A DNA stretch of 64,000 bases, from positions 62,001 to 126,000 of the forward strand of contig JADQAV010000002.1 of NCBI GenBank assembly GCA_019775845.1, written 5' to 3'. Of this stretch, positions 30,001-39,960 are shown piece by piece. Position numbers and translations under genes: made by a program. This stretch comes from Myrmaecium sp. VS I D KN 1 (lineage: Eukaryota; Ascomycota; Dothideomycetes; Valsariales; Valsariaceae). The notes under the pieces were generated by a model that saw only the letters and a program-made list of their open reading frames with translations, was not told where the DNA came from and searched no databases. How positions within the stretch are numbered: the first letter of the stretch is position 1; each line of letters starts with the position of its first letter.

Positions 30001-30835
30001 GACTGGGGGAGAAATGTAGACAGAATGAGAAGCAGGAGGCAGCATCTAGGCATGTACATACCATAGCACCTACTACAACACGCTTAATAGATCTCCTCAT
30101 ATCCAATCTTCTTCTTCTTCTTCTTTTTACCTACTTGAAACTCCATACGTTCATGACCGTAGATCCATCATAAGCTTCGAATAACAATCAACAGGAGACA
30201 AAGCCTCTTAAGATTGTTCTCTCGGTCAGCTTTTGTCGCTATCTTGCCTTCACCGCAAAAATCCCCTCATTCTTGATGCTCTTGATCGAGGCAGAAGTTA
30301 TTTCGGGCTCTTAACGGCGATGGTATTCGAGAGAGGTAACTTCGGAATTGCGGGTGTGCGAAGGACTTGACTTGCTGCGTGATACGCACTTCATCTAAAG
30401 ATCACTATGTGAACGCAAGTATTGTATGTGAAAGATCCTACCATTGTCCCAGATATGTTCTTGCTTGAAGTGTAAGTGAAGTGCACATCTTTTGTATCCC
30501 CTAAGATCTGGGACCGATGATACGAAGGGCCGGAAATACGGTGAAATAACGAGTATGACCTCCTATCACAATAACATTAGCACATAACCGTACAACCTAT
30601 CAAGACCAAGCGACAGGTAACCTTCAAAGTGCAACCGTAACATAGTCGACACGTGAGTCGCACGCGAGCCGGTTCTCTGACACCGCCGCAATAAGAGCCC
30701 ATCGTCACCGCCGTCACGCTGACAAGAAAGAAACAGCAAGAAGTCGCACGCACCTTCCCACGTTCTACCACCTCAGCCGCAACAACAGAACCGCAGCCAG
30801 TCAACATACCTATCCCGCCCTGGGCAAAATCCATC
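27068..30835. other. 3.7-kb stretch without a supported gene
   Basis: Just after the small secreted protein lies a (GGTGCT)n run (27095-27128). The longest frame, 28478-27882 on the minus strand (198 codons), has mixed composition but no motif. A TATAAAAG box at about 28539 on the plus strand is followed by an ATG at 28596 opening only 63 codons. Around 29770-29865 a block of about 45 bases is tandemly duplicated. A 9-base inverted repeat (GTCCCAGAT...ATCTGGGAC) spans 30447-30514. I see no terminal repeats or conserved enzyme motifs that would make it a transposon. Confidence 0.45.
29768..29867. repeat. Short tandem duplication with ACCGCCGGAGA units
   Basis: Two adjacent copies of about 45 bases each begin ACCGCCGGAGA(C/T)GG and continue with TCACC, TCC, CAAGG and GGCG blocks. 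They differ at several bases. The block lies inside an otherwise featureless region and has no coding frame that I can support. Confidence 0.5.
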
Positions 30836-31914
30836 ATGCATCGTTTCCTCTCCGCCGCCAGCATCCGCAGCAGAAAGTCCGGCGACTCCGACCGCTCCAA
30901 GTCCGACCGCTCCGAGCCCGACGCCGGCGCTCTATCCTTATCCTTATCCCCCACGCACGGCAGCATGGAGCGCAGCCTCGCGACGTCGACGGAGCCGATG
31001 GGAAGCATCGACGCGCTCGCCAGCGCGCTGCCCGCCGGTACCCTCGACCAGCAGCAGCCCGCGTCCGCATCGCCGCTCACCGGCATCCTCGAGATCGAAG
31101 TCGGCAACCACCTCAACGAGCTGCTGGTCTGCTTCATCGTGCCCAAGGTCGAGGTTGCCAGCTGGAAGGTCCGTACCACCCCCCTCTCCCCACCCATCCA
31201 CATCAGAAAAAGAAATGAAAAGAATCGTGCTAACCCAACCCCCCCCCCCCCCCCCAGACATTCACCGAACGCATCCTCCACTACCTCCCCAAACGCACCA
31301 CCCACCACATCGTCGCCAAGCAATCCCGGCGCGCCGACGGGCTCTCCAAACCCCCCTCCGGCGGCGAGATCCGCCCCGCCGACTGGTCCGCCTGCCTCCC
31401 GCACCTGCACAGCGTGACCGCCCGGCTCTACCCCCGGACCCTCATCCACGTCGAACCAACGCTGGACAACGCGCTCGCAGTGCGGCACCCGACGCTGCTC
31501 CCACCCACCGCCTCCGCCGCCGCCGCCGTGCTGGAAGCCTACACCCCGATCTCGGTCGCCAAGCTCACGGCGCTGGTGCGGGAGCAGTGGCGCTTGCCGG
31601 GGGACGTGGATATGGATTTGCTGCTGGTGATTGGCGGCGGCGGCGGGGGGGCGGAGCCGGGGGCGCGGCGAAGGCATAGTGGGAGTGGGAGTAGTGGCTC
31701 CGGGGTCCACGCTGGCGGGGAGAAGTATGGGAAGGGGAAGGGCGTTGCGGTGGGGTATGTGCCGTTGGCGGGATTTACGGGGACGTTGGAGTTTGGGAGT
31801 GAGCGCGGGAAGGCGGCGGTGCGGGTGCGGCCGGAGTATCGCGGCGTGGTGGGGGGTGAGAGGGTGATTGTTTGGTTGCATGTTAGGGGGAGGCCGGATC
31901 GGGTTTTTGAGTGA
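30836..31914 (+). CDS. Uncharacterised protein
   Basis: Two exons, 30836-31168 and 31258-31914, give 329 residues. The intron is phase 0 with donor GTCCGT, a GCTAACC branch site and an acceptor behind a C-run (CCCAG). Both frames join without a shift. The first 60 residues are Ser/Asp-rich and disordered. ILEIEVGNHLNELLVCFIVPKV is split off here as a hydrophobic, folded-looking segment just before the intron. Exon 2 has TERILHYLPKRTTHHIVAKQ, VREQWRLPGDVDMDLLLVIGG and a C-terminal beta-rich part (GYVPLAGFTGTLEFG, ERVIVWLHVRG), interrupted by a Gly/Ser-rich insert. There is no signal peptide. I do not recognise the family. Confidence 0.7.
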
Positions 31915-32482
31915 GGGGTGGGCTTTTTGCTTCTTCTTTCCTTTCTTGAGATTGGAGCGGGGAACGGAGTGCCTTGGATCCTGTTGGTTCTTGGGACCGG
32001 ATAGGGGAAAGAAGTGGATTGGATACTGACGGTTAGGCGGTGGGTTCTGTCATTGCTGGCATTGTTTCCTGGCCTGGGGATCTTCATGGTGGCTTATCCT
32101 GCTGAGTCTTGGGGTGAGATACATGAAGTTATAAGCACGCTTCTCAGCAGTTTGAGAGAAGCCATGAGTTGGATATCAGGTACACAGATACCGAGCGACT
32201 CGGGGTTGGGATCGAATAGCGCACGTCATCCAAGCACTTCTCTTTTCGAGTTCTCATGTTTGAGTTCCTTCGACCCGAGACATGAAGGTTCAGTACGTAC
32301 TGTAGTACCGAAAGCCAGAAGATGAAAGGTGAGCAAAGAACCAGAATCCCCGCCCGCCTTCCCTGGAGTGCCTGACAAAGCAGTTGACCCTCAAAACAAC
32401 ATGCTCAGTCAAACCAGTAAGTCACCTCTTGATAATGACCAAAAAAGGAAGCCCTTTCAACCAAGTTCTGTCAAACAGAAAA

Positions 32483-32577
32483 TCTTCCTTGGTCTAGTGG
32501 TCATGATTTCCGCTTGTCAATTCTGATTCGTCGGATAACGAGCGCGGGAGACCGGGGTTCGATTCCCCGAGGGAGAG
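32483..32577 (+). tRNA. tRNA-Asp (GTC), intron-containing
   Basis: The acceptor stem TCTTCCT/AGGGAGA pairs over seven positions with one G-T, and the discriminator is G. The D-arm GTCTAGTGGTCATGAT, anticodon stem TCCGC/GCGGG and T-arm CGGGG-TTCGATT-CCCCG all fold. The anticodon GTC is followed by A37 and an intron of about 23 bases, the standard position for fungal nuclear tRNA introns. A run of T follows shortly downstream as RNA polymerase III terminator. Confidence 0.93.
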
Positions 32578-32682
32578 TTCTTCTTTTTGCTTCCCTCACC
32601 TCCTCTGGGGGTTTATATTATTATTTTTTAACGCTTCTTTCTTTGTCCTTCTTTCTGCTTTATTCCTTCGCTCAGAGAGCGT

Positions 32683-32760
32683 GGGCTGGTAGGGCAGCTG
32701 CGCGCGAGGCCAGCGGAAGGCGATTAAACCACTCGGCTACCTTCTCAGCCTCAAGGATTT
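32683..32760 (-). pseudogene. Possible tRNA 5'-half relic
   Basis: On the minus strand the sequence GAGAAGGTAGCCGAGTGGTT followed by TAATCGCC looks like the acceptor and D-arm of a class II tRNA (Ser or Leu type). No T-arm with TTCGA and no complementary acceptor strand follows within 130 bases. It lies 106 bases downstream of the tRNA-Asp gene. It may be a truncated tRNA copy or a chance match. Confidence 0.3.
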
Positions 32761-33190
32761 GCAAGGAAGTATCGCAGTAATTTTGCAGAAATCTGACCTT
32801 ATAAAGAGGAGCATAGCAGGTAGCCTGAACATCTCGCTTTCTCTCTTCTTTCTGCTAGGTGGGCAGTTACCGTCCGCTATGGATTCAGCCTTATTTCGCG
32901 TATATACTTGGACCCTGGGCTGTCTCTGTACCTAGTCATGATGAATCATTCTTGATCACATTACTTACTGGTTAGATCAAACATCTTCCCCGCATGCGGT
33001 GCAACTACCTGTAGATTCACAAGACCAGTAAGCCACTCTGGACGCGCTTTCAGGCTTACCTATTTAAACAAATAGACCTGCTGAATGTTCATCCTCCCAG
33101 CCTTCACATCTCGATCATTTCCTCTCCCTCAATCAACAACACCATCTCCACCCAACGCAGCCCAACATATCGCTCTCCAAACCATCCACC
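32761..33190. other. Intergenic region
   Basis: About 430 bases without a frame or RNA gene of note. It forms the promoter of the GST-like gene, with a TATTTAAAC stretch at 33060 about 130 bases before the ATG. Confidence 0.45.
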
Positions 33191-34096
33191 ATGTCACCAC
33201 CACCGCCGTCAACGACAGCAACAACAAAATCAACAACAAAACCAACAACCCCCCTAACCTTCTACGACATCGCCATGCGCCCTCCCCTCCACCTCACCGC
33301 CTGCTCCCCCAACCCCTGGAAAACCCGCCTCACCCTCAACCTCAGCCATCTCCCCTACACAACCACCTGGGTTTCCCTGCCGCAAATCCCCTGCATCCGC
33401 TCCTCCCTCGGCATCCCCCCAACCCGCCACTTCGCCAACGGCGCCCCCTTGCCCACCCTCCCCATCCTCCTCGACCCCTCCACCGACACCAAGCTCGGCG
33501 ACTCCTTCGCCATCGCGGTGTACCTAGCGCGCACCTACCTAGACGCCGCCGGGGAGGAGGGGGAGCTATTCCCGCACCCCCCGCCCCCGGGCGTGCTGGC
33601 GTATCGCTACGATACCCCGACGGAGCTTCTGGTCCCGCTGTCCGCGCAGCAGCAGCAGGAGCCAGGGGATGAAGGGCTTGCGGCGTACGCCCGCTTCAAC
33701 GCGCAGGTCGACGGGGCGTTCAGCGCGCACGTGTCGCTGTGCGTTGGCGGGCTGCCGCTGGAGGAAAGTAGTGCTGCGGCGGTGAAGAGGGAGTTCGCGC
33801 GCAGGGCGGGGGTGCGGCGGTTTGAGGAGCTGGTTGTAAAGGGGGAGGAGAGGGTGGGGATGGTGAGGTCGTTGGGGGAGATGTTAGGGGGGTTGGCGGG
33901 GGTTTTTGATGCTGATGGGGATGGGCCGTTTGTGAGGGGGGATAAGGTGTGTTATGCGGATTTGGTGGTCGGGGCGTGGTTGCGGTTTTTGAAGGTGACG
34001 TTGCCGCGGGAGGAGTGGGAGGTGGTGAGGATGTGTCATGGGGGTGTGTTCGGGAGGTTGGATGAGGCGTTGGGGGTGTATGCGGAGGTGAAGTAG
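33191..34096 (+). CDS. Glutathione S-transferase-like protein
   Basis: Single exon, 301 residues. After a Thr/Pro-rich N-terminus the segment TFYDIAMRPP, ACSPNPWKTRLTLNLSHLPY and GAPLPTLPILLDPSTDTKLG, ending in DSFAIAVYLARTYLD, has the beta-alpha-beta and proline order of the thioredoxin-like GST N-domain, including the cis-Pro strand and the Ser-containing glutathione-binding turn. The C-terminal half is helical, with FVRGDKVCYADLVVGAWLRF in the place of the GST C-domain motif. It resembles the group of fungal GST-domain proteins often annotated UstS-like, which act in detoxification or secondary metabolism; no biosynthetic cluster is present here. Enzyme activity is not shown by the sequence. 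The coding strand flips sharply from C-rich to G-rich at mid-gene. Confidence 0.82.
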   Translation: MSPPPPSTTATTKSTTKPTTPLTFYDIAMRPPLHLTACSPNPWKTRLTLNLSHLPYTTTWVSLPQIPCIRSSLGIPPTRHFANGAPLPTLPILLDPSTDTKLGDSFAIAVYLARTYLDAAGEEGELFPHPPPPGVLAYRYDTPTELLVPLSAQQQQEPGDEGLAAYARFNAQVDGAFSAHVSLCVGGLPLEESSAAAVKREFARRAGVRRFEELVVKGEERVGMVRSLGEMLGGLAGVFDADGDGPFVRGDKVCYADLVVGAWLRFLKVTLPREEWEVVRMCHGGVFGRLDEALGVYAEVK

Positions 34097-34615
34097 GGGA
34101 TTGGGATGGTGGATGTTGTGAGGACTTGAGTTCATCTCCGGGCGATATTCTCCACATGGTTCTTGTATAAAGGAAATGCCGTACATATAATCAACCCGTA
34201 ATTGGATAAAAGTACGGGTCTGAAATGAGTATTGACTGTGAATACTCTGAGAGCATATGCCTAAGAAGTATCAGAATCAAAATCTACGCTCGCATTCCTT
34301 TCAAGAGCTAAACCATCTCTCCCTGATCAATGAAACAGCCCTATAAGCCTATTCCAGCCTGGTAACAGCATATCGCATCCTGGAGTATCCATTCCTAGGT
34401 AATGAAAAACATAGGCGGATAAGGCTGAAGAAGTGAGCGACCGGAGATAACCGAGGAATCTTATCTCATCCCCGCCGATCCACCGCACGTCAAGCAGTAC
34501 AACGTCAGGGTCCAACCTTCGACTTTCATTCACCTTTCGCACCTCCACACCACCACAGAATCCTTCCTCATACCACCCAACAGCTGACGAAGACAACTCA
34601 CACAAATCTCCACCT
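34097..34615. other. Intergenic region
   Basis: About 520 bases, AT-richer than the genes on either side. No frame or RNA gene is supported. It contains the 3' region of the GST-like gene and the promoter of the G-patch gene. Confidence 0.5.
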
Positions 34616-35830
34616 ATGGCGCCGCTCAACCTGGGCTCCGACTCCGACTCCGACAGCGCGCCAGCACCTCCGCGCAAATCCGTCGTTCCGCCGCGCAAGA
34701 CGCTCGCGCGACAACAGCAACAGCAGCATGCGACGCGGCGACCGGGCCTTGGTCTGAGTCTCAGTCGCAGTCCGTCAAAGCAATCCGATGGTGCGGGCAC
34801 AGGTAAGAACAGCTCACCGTCAATCCTCACTCTCCTTCAATCTCCAGCATACTAACCCCTCCACCTCCCCACAGACGCCGCCGCCGCCACCACCTCCGCC
34901 GAAAACAACGCCGACGACGAAGTAGACGACTACCTCACCATGCCCCTCTCCAGCACCCCCACCACCGGCAGCACCAGCACCAGCACCCCAGAAACCAGCC
35001 TTCAACGACAAGCCCGGCTGCGACGCGAGCGCGCCCAACGGGCCCACATCCCCTCGCTCGCCGCGCGCGAAGCCGACGCCGCACGGCGCCGAGACGAGGC
35101 CCTCGCCCAAAGCGCGCTCGATCGAGAGAACCGCGGGTTCCGGATGATGGAGCGGCTGGGGTATCGGGGTGGGGGGTTGGGCAGGGATGGCGGGGGCGTG
35201 GCGGAGCCGATTGGGGTGCGGGTGAAGGTTGGGAGGGCGGGGGTGGGTGCTGCTGCCGCGGGGGAGGAGGGGACCCCTGGGAAGAGGGGGAGGGAGGGGG
35301 ATGGGGTAGGTGAGGAGGAGGTGGAGAGGAGGGTGAAGGGGTTTAGGGAGAGGGTGGGGAGGGAGAGGGAGGAGGGACGGTTGGAGAGGTTGATGGGTGC
35401 GGCGCAGAGGGTTGTGGAGGGCTTGGAGGGGGAGGGACCGACGGGGGAGGAGAGGGTGGGGAGGATGCCGGTTGGTAAGGTGCCGGTGGTGTGGCGGGGG
35501 TTGGTGGTGCGGAGGGTGGAGGCGGAGAGGGAGGCGAGGATGCGGAGGGAGATGTTGAGTCGGAGGGTGGGTGAGGGGGGGAGTAGTGGTAGTGATGGTG
35601 AGGAGGGTGGGGAGGAGGATGTGCGGCCTGGGACGGTGGAGACGGAGGATTATGAGTATGAGGGGGATGAGGAGTTGCAGGCGTGGGATGCGCGGCCGGT
35701 GGAGGAGCGGTTGGGTGAGGTGGTCAAGTATCTTCGGGACAAGTATCGGTATTGCTTTTGGTGCAAGTGTCGCTATCCGGATGAGAGCATGGATGGCTGT
35801 CCGGGATTGACGGAGGAGGATCATGAGTGA
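34616..35830 (+). CDS. G-patch and DUF4187 protein, GPATCH11-like
   Basis: Exons 34616-34802 and 34875-35830 (intron GTAAGA...CCCCACAG, phase 1) encode 380 residues. Two diagnostic parts are present. First, a G-patch: FRMMERLGYRGGGLGRDGGG, then AEPIGVRVKVGRAGVG, with the spaced glycines that contact DEAH helicases. Second, the C-terminal DUF4187 end: YLRDKYRYCFWCKCRYPDES and CPGLTEEDHE, with the C-x2-C and Cys-Pro-Gly residues. This pair defines GPATCH11/CENP-Y, a small nuclear protein linked to RNA processing. Between them lie Arg/Glu-rich coiled-coil segments. The N-terminus (SDSDSDSAPAPP) is acidic and phosphorylatable. Exon 2 is extremely G-rich toward its 3' end. Confidence in the family is high; cellular role is by analogy. 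Confidence 0.9.
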
Positions 35831-36084
35831 TGGGGATGGCTGGAGTACCTAGACGATGTCATCAGAGAGGATGGAGGAGGTATTCTCCTCATGTAGTAAC
35901 GGGGCCGCAACATCACGTCTGATACCGTGCCCCCCCGGCCTTCTCATCTGGCAGCCAAGCAAAATTGAGAAAGAAATTAAACAATCAAGAACAAAACCCT
36001 TTTACGAACCAGAGTACCTCCGCTATCCGTCCGCATCGCGAGATCATCATACCGTATAACTTTCACGTTCCCAACACTCTCCTC

Positions 36085-36977
36085 TCACCCCCACTTCGTC
36101 TTCAAATCCCCGGAGCTCTTAACCTGCATCTTCTCCTCGACCTCCCTCTCCTTCTCCTTCACCAGCTCCTCCGGCAACAACCTGCGCTCCAAACTAACCC
36201 TCAACACCCTCCTCCTCCTCTTCCCAGCCCCAGCCCCAGCCCCAGTCCCAGCCCCAGCAACACCCACCCCCCTCAACCCATCATCCTCCCGATCATAATA
36301 CACCGCCCACCGCAACCCATCCGCGCGCGGTCCCTCATCCACCACCACAAAGCCCTCCCACCCCTCCAACGTCAACCCCTGCTCGTCCCCCTCCGTCCAG
36401 TCCCACGGCCCGACCCGATGCCGGATGCTCTGCGTGCGGTTGCCGTATCGCAGCTCCCCCGTCGTCCCCTCGGCGTAGATCCAATTCAGCATCGGCGGGT
36501 CGTCGCTGATGGTGCTGACGAGCCCGCGCTCGGGCGGGCTGCGCGCGTCGTCCGGGTAGGGGAGGTAGAAGCCCGTGAAGGGGTGTGGTGGTGGTTGGTT
36601 GGGTTGCGTGGGCTGCGGGAGCCCCGTGGTGGGGTCTTTGGGGACGGCCCAGACCTGGTCGGAGTGTTAGAATGAAGGACGAGAGAATGAAATTGTGATC
36701 GAACTGGAAGAGGAAAGAAGGGAGGAGCAGAAAGGAGAAGCAGCGGGGAAACGAATAAAGTCCAACCCACCTTCCCATCCGCCAACGCAACCACGGACCC
36801 ATCCACCGCCGCATCGCCCTCGCAATAGACGTCCAGGTAAAACTTCCGCATCCGCGTCTCGTTAGCCGCCTCCTCGTTCGCTTTCTTCTGGTGGGAGACG
36901 CCCTCGGCCACGCCCGTCACCACCGGGATCCCCGTGATCACCCCGCCGTAGAAGATGCCTAGGGGGAGGAAGGCCAT
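36085..36977 (-). CDS. Conserved fungal protein of unknown function
   Basis: Exons 36977-36771 and 36654-36085 (intron GTGGGT...CGACCAG, 116 bases, phase 0) encode 258 residues. The N-terminus MAFLPLGIFYGGVITGIPVV is a short hydrophobic segment that could anchor to a membrane, followed by KANEEAANETRMRKFYLDVY. The middle has TGFYLPYPD, RSPPERGLVSTISDDPPMLN and WIYAEGTTGELRYGNRTQSI. VGPWDWTEGDEQGLTLEGWE precedes a Gly/Ala-rich insert and a basic RRVLRVSLERR end. I recognise this order as typical of a single-copy uncharacterised protein of filamentous ascomycetes, but know no function. Residues after the Trp-rich block carry a repeated (AG)n insert that probably varies between species. Confidence 0.8.
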
Positions 36978-37031
36978 CTTGTTCGTTTGTCTTTTCTTTT
37001 GATCTTCGTCTTCTAAATTTTCTGTTTTCTG

Positions 37032-37388
37032 TTATTCCTGCGGATTCACGCTCGCGCCCGCGGCGGGCGGGGCATAGAGCCCGAAGGGGGAAAATGAGAG
37101 ATTCTGTTTTCGGTCGGAGTACGTGTGGAAGAACAGGAGAGCCAGTATAACTTGAAATGATTGGATTTGGAGGTTATATGCTGTCTGCAATGCGGATATT
37201 CTTGGAGATGTACGGTAGAGGGTGATAGGGAACCGGACCGTCGTCGTTCGGGGAGGCTCCAGGTCGTCCAATGACGTCGATGTTTCCGAGTCCTCAGGCC
37301 GAAGCACGTGATAGTGCATATCCCTGTCCTCCACACGCACATAGAAAAACACTGTAGAAGAGACAAAGAAGAGCCTGGGATCCATCAC
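37032..37388 (-). CDS. Doubtful small hypothetical protein
   Basis: A 118-codon frame lies just upstream of the preceding minus-strand gene and downstream of the tRNA-Val gene. Its composition is ordinary (VRFPITLYRTSPRISALQ), but it has no motif, signal peptide or splice-supported extension. It overlaps the promoter region of the gene at 36085-36977. It is listed only as a possibility. Confidence 0.2.
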   Translation of the reverse strand: MMDPRLFFVSSTVFFYVRVEDRDMHYHVLRPEDSETSTSLDDLEPPRTTTVRFPITLYRTSPRISALQTAYNLQIQSFQVILALLFFHTYSDRKQNLSFSPFGLYAPPAAGASVNPQE

Positions 37389-37460
37389 CTATCCATACAA
37401 CAACTCGTACAAAAGAGAAGGAAGTCAGGTAATCAAAAAGAGCAAAAGAAAAGTAACCAA

Positions 37461-37586
37461 TACTCGGACCGAGACTTGAACTCAGGACCTTCAGTGCACA
37501 GCGGGATTGTGAATCCCTCGCCTTCCAGAAGAGATCTGGAGAGGCAACTGTTAGACTGACGTGATAACCAACTACACCATCCGAGC
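37461..37586 (-). tRNA. tRNA-Val (AAC), intron-containing
   Basis: Acceptor GCTCGGA pairs with TCCGAGT and the discriminator is A. The D-arm GTGTAGTTGGTTATCAC is characteristic of fungal tRNA-Val. The anticodon stem TCAGT/ACTGA encloses CTAACA, anticodon AAC. The intron after A37 is about 52 bases. The T-arm is CTGAG-TTCAAGT-CTCGG. Confidence 0.92.
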
Positions 37587-38248
37587 TGATTGGTTGCTTG
37601 TTGAAATCTTGCGCTTAAGCCTAGTACATAATGCAAGATCTTGCGCGGGTGGGTGCGGTGGGGCTGAAATTGTTTCTGGCGAAGTCCGTACTCCGTACGC
37701 CTCCTTTCCTACACCTACATCTACGCCTTCAACATGAATGGTTTCCAATGATTCTAACCAGGCCAGCAATAATGTAAAGAAAAAGGAGGAAGGAAAGGCG
37801 GTGGTCGAAGAAGGACGGACCCATCCATCCAACCAACTCATGTTCTTCCAGCGACCGGCCAACCGATCAACCGGTCAGGACCGACCAGCACGACGAGGTT
37901 CCTCTAATCGCGTCGACGCTGCTTAATTCAGTGGTGTCGACACTTCTTCCCTTCAATCAGGGAAAGTAATATGTAGGAGAGGAGAGCAATAATCAACGTG
38001 CCGGTTCTCGGCAACTCTTCATACTCCAATTTCCATGAGACAACAGGCATAGCAGAGGAATCCAACATGCTCATCCAGAGACTGGCTGACTGCTTTCATT
38101 CATCTAGCGACTCGAATCATAATCCCTTCCACTTGTGAATCCAGGAAAGACAAGCTAACCTCTTACCTAGATTCACATCCCCTCATCACAAAGACACAAC
38201 ACAGCCCAGGACCAACCCATCCCCACCAACTCAAGCCCATGCCACCGC
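37587..38248. other. Intergenic region
   Basis: About 660 bases with no supported gene. Bases 37630-37670 resemble part of the tandem repeat at 13.4 kb (ATGCAAGAT, GCGCGGG and GGCTGAAATTG in the same order). Confidence 0.45.
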
Positions 38249-39067
38249 CTACTTCCTACTCACAACCCTCCACTCCCTCTCCCTCGGATCCGGCATCCAC
38301 TCCTCCCCCTCATCCCCCTCATTCACCCCCTCATCCTCATCCCCAAGCACATCCACCCTCACCCACGGCAAGCGCCTCGGCCTCGTCGTCCCCCTCCAAA
38401 ACCGCTTCTTAGACCACCTCCACTCCGCCAGCAACGCCGGATCCACCCGGGCCCCCCACTTGCCATGCCAGCTGGGCGCCTCCCCCTCCGACGCCCACTG
38501 GACGAGGTAGTTCTTCTCATCCGCGTCGAGGCTGGCGACGGCGACGGCGCGGGGGACGGTGACGGCGCGGGAGGGTTTGGTGGGGGCGGAGGAGGTGCGC
38601 TGCTGCTTCTGCTTCTGCTTCCGCTCCATCTGCACACCCTCCATCTCCTCCGCCGCATCATCGTCAGCAGCAGCCTCAAAACTTAACCCCACAAACGCCC
38701 CCTCCGCCCCATCCAAACACTCCACCACCGCCGCCGCCGGCTCCCGCATCCCCTCCTCCACGCACCGCAGCCACTCCCCCTCCCCCTCCGCAGCCGCCGC
38801 TGCCACAACTGCCGCCCTCGCAACATCCTCCGCAACCTCCATGTAGTCGATCGGGAACGACGGGTCGACGTCGAGGGCGGGCACGGGGACGAAGTAGCGC
38901 GGACGACCGTTCGGGGCCGGCGGGGGCGGGGTCGCGGTGGGGTTGTGGGCGGAGGAGTGGAGGAAGGTGGTTGGGGTGGTGTAGAGGATGGATGGGCGGG
39001 TTTTGGGGTGGGTTGGTGGGGGGAGGGGAGGCAGGGGGAGGAGGGGGGGGAGGTGGTATGTTGACAT
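38249..39067 (-). CDS. Hypothetical protein
   Basis: Single exon, 272 residues, starting at ATG 39067. The first 55 residues are proline-rich. A short folded-looking part follows (RPRYFVPVPALDVDPSFPID, then YMEVAEDVARAAVVAAAAAE), then Ala/Glu and Gln/Lys low complexity. The C-terminal 90 residues contain several tryptophans (YLVQWASEGEAPSWHGKWGA, LAEWRWSKKRFWRG, WMPDPREREWRVVSRK). The Trp-rich end is the likely conserved part. No named domain, signal peptide or membrane segment is seen. Coding sequence passes from C-rich to G-rich along the gene, as in several neighbours. Confidence 0.6.
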   Translation of the reverse strand: MSTYHLPPLLPLPPLPPPTHPKTRPSILYTTPTTFLHSSAHNPTATPPPPAPNGRPRYFVPVPALDVDPSFPIDYMEVAEDVARAAVVAAAAAEGEGEWLRCVEEGMREPAAAVVECLDGAEGAFVGLSFEAAADDDAAEEMEGVQMERKQKQKQQRTSSAPTKPSRAVTVPRAVAVASLDADEKNYLVQWASEGEAPSWHGKWGARVDPALLAEWRWSKKRFWRGTTRPRRLPWVRVDVLGDEDEGVNEGDEGEEWMPDPREREWRVVSRK

Positions 39068-39817
39068 TTTTTTGGCTTTTGGTGGAGGTTGTTCTTTTCT
39101 TTGTCGTTCTTTTTTCGCGGTGTGGTCGATTGGTCGGCTGGTTCGATGTCAAAATTTGGATGTGTGTCGATCGATGGTGGATATGTAGAAGTCGAACTGA
39201 GAAGTGGATGGAGGATGTAGAGGAGCACTGCTTGGGGGTGTGATTTTATACCCCCCCAGCCACGAGGCCAGGATCAGATGCATTCACAAGTCCGCACGTA
39301 ACAATATAGTGTGACTCAAGGCCAGAGCACTTAGGCATGTTCACGCAATACGTTGGAACATCGAGAGGCTGTGAGAGGGAGGAACAACGCAGCTCATTGT
39401 TCCGATGGAGGTGGACGTGGTTTGAAAGGAGGAGGCTAATTGCTCCATGACTTTCATATGCGAGGGAATGGACTAGAGGCGCGAGTGTGTGGCGTATTTC
39501 TGTTAGTTAGAATCTCCATCTGATGGTATGGATGAGGTCTTCTTCCGGGCCTGGCTGAGAAGTCTTACTCGATGAGCGTGAATGACTTCAGAGATCGAGG
39601 GAGATAGAAGAGTCACGGATCGCAAAAAAAAGGGGAAAAACAGGCAAAAGAAAAAGAAAAGAAAAGGAAAGCCGATAAGACAAAACATAAGAGAATAAAA
39701 GAAACAACCAACGCAGCAGCCAAACAGAGCAAAAAGAGCCCTCGCAGCGTCCCATCCTCATACACAACCAGAACACCAAAAAAAGAAGCAAAAGAACCAA
39801 ACATCCTACGCATTGCG
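39068..39817. other. Intergenic region
   Basis: About 750 bases between a hypothetical gene and the tRNA-Met gene. Frames are low-complexity shadows; the A-rich run at 39624-39670 corresponds on the minus strand to the T-rich terminator region downstream of the tRNA. Confidence 0.45.
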
Positions 39818-39960
39818 TGCCTCGTACGAGAGTCGAACTCGTGGCCTTCGGATCGCTCCAGCCCTGCAGGACTGATCATATCATGAAAACCCACCCCTCA
39901 ATCGAGGGTAGAGGAAGAGAAATATGAGACCGACGTCATAACCAACTAGACCAACGAGAC
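39818..39960 (-). tRNA. Elongator tRNA-Met (CAT) with a long intron
   Basis: Acceptor GTCTCGT pairs with ACGAGGC and the discriminator is A. D-arm GTCTAGTTGGTTATGAC and T-arm ACGAG-TTCGACT-CTCGT fold. The anticodon arm TCGGT-CTCATA then, after the intron, TCCGA gives anticodon CAT with the T-T pair at the loop end that is usual for elongator tRNA-Met. The intron after A37 is about 70 bases, the longest of the tRNA introns here. Confidence 0.88.

Noticed and set aside
28150-30200. Possible LTR element or solo LTR
   Set aside because: A TATA box and pyrimidine-rich leader suggested it, but I found no paired terminal repeats, no target duplication and no element-encoded protein motifs.
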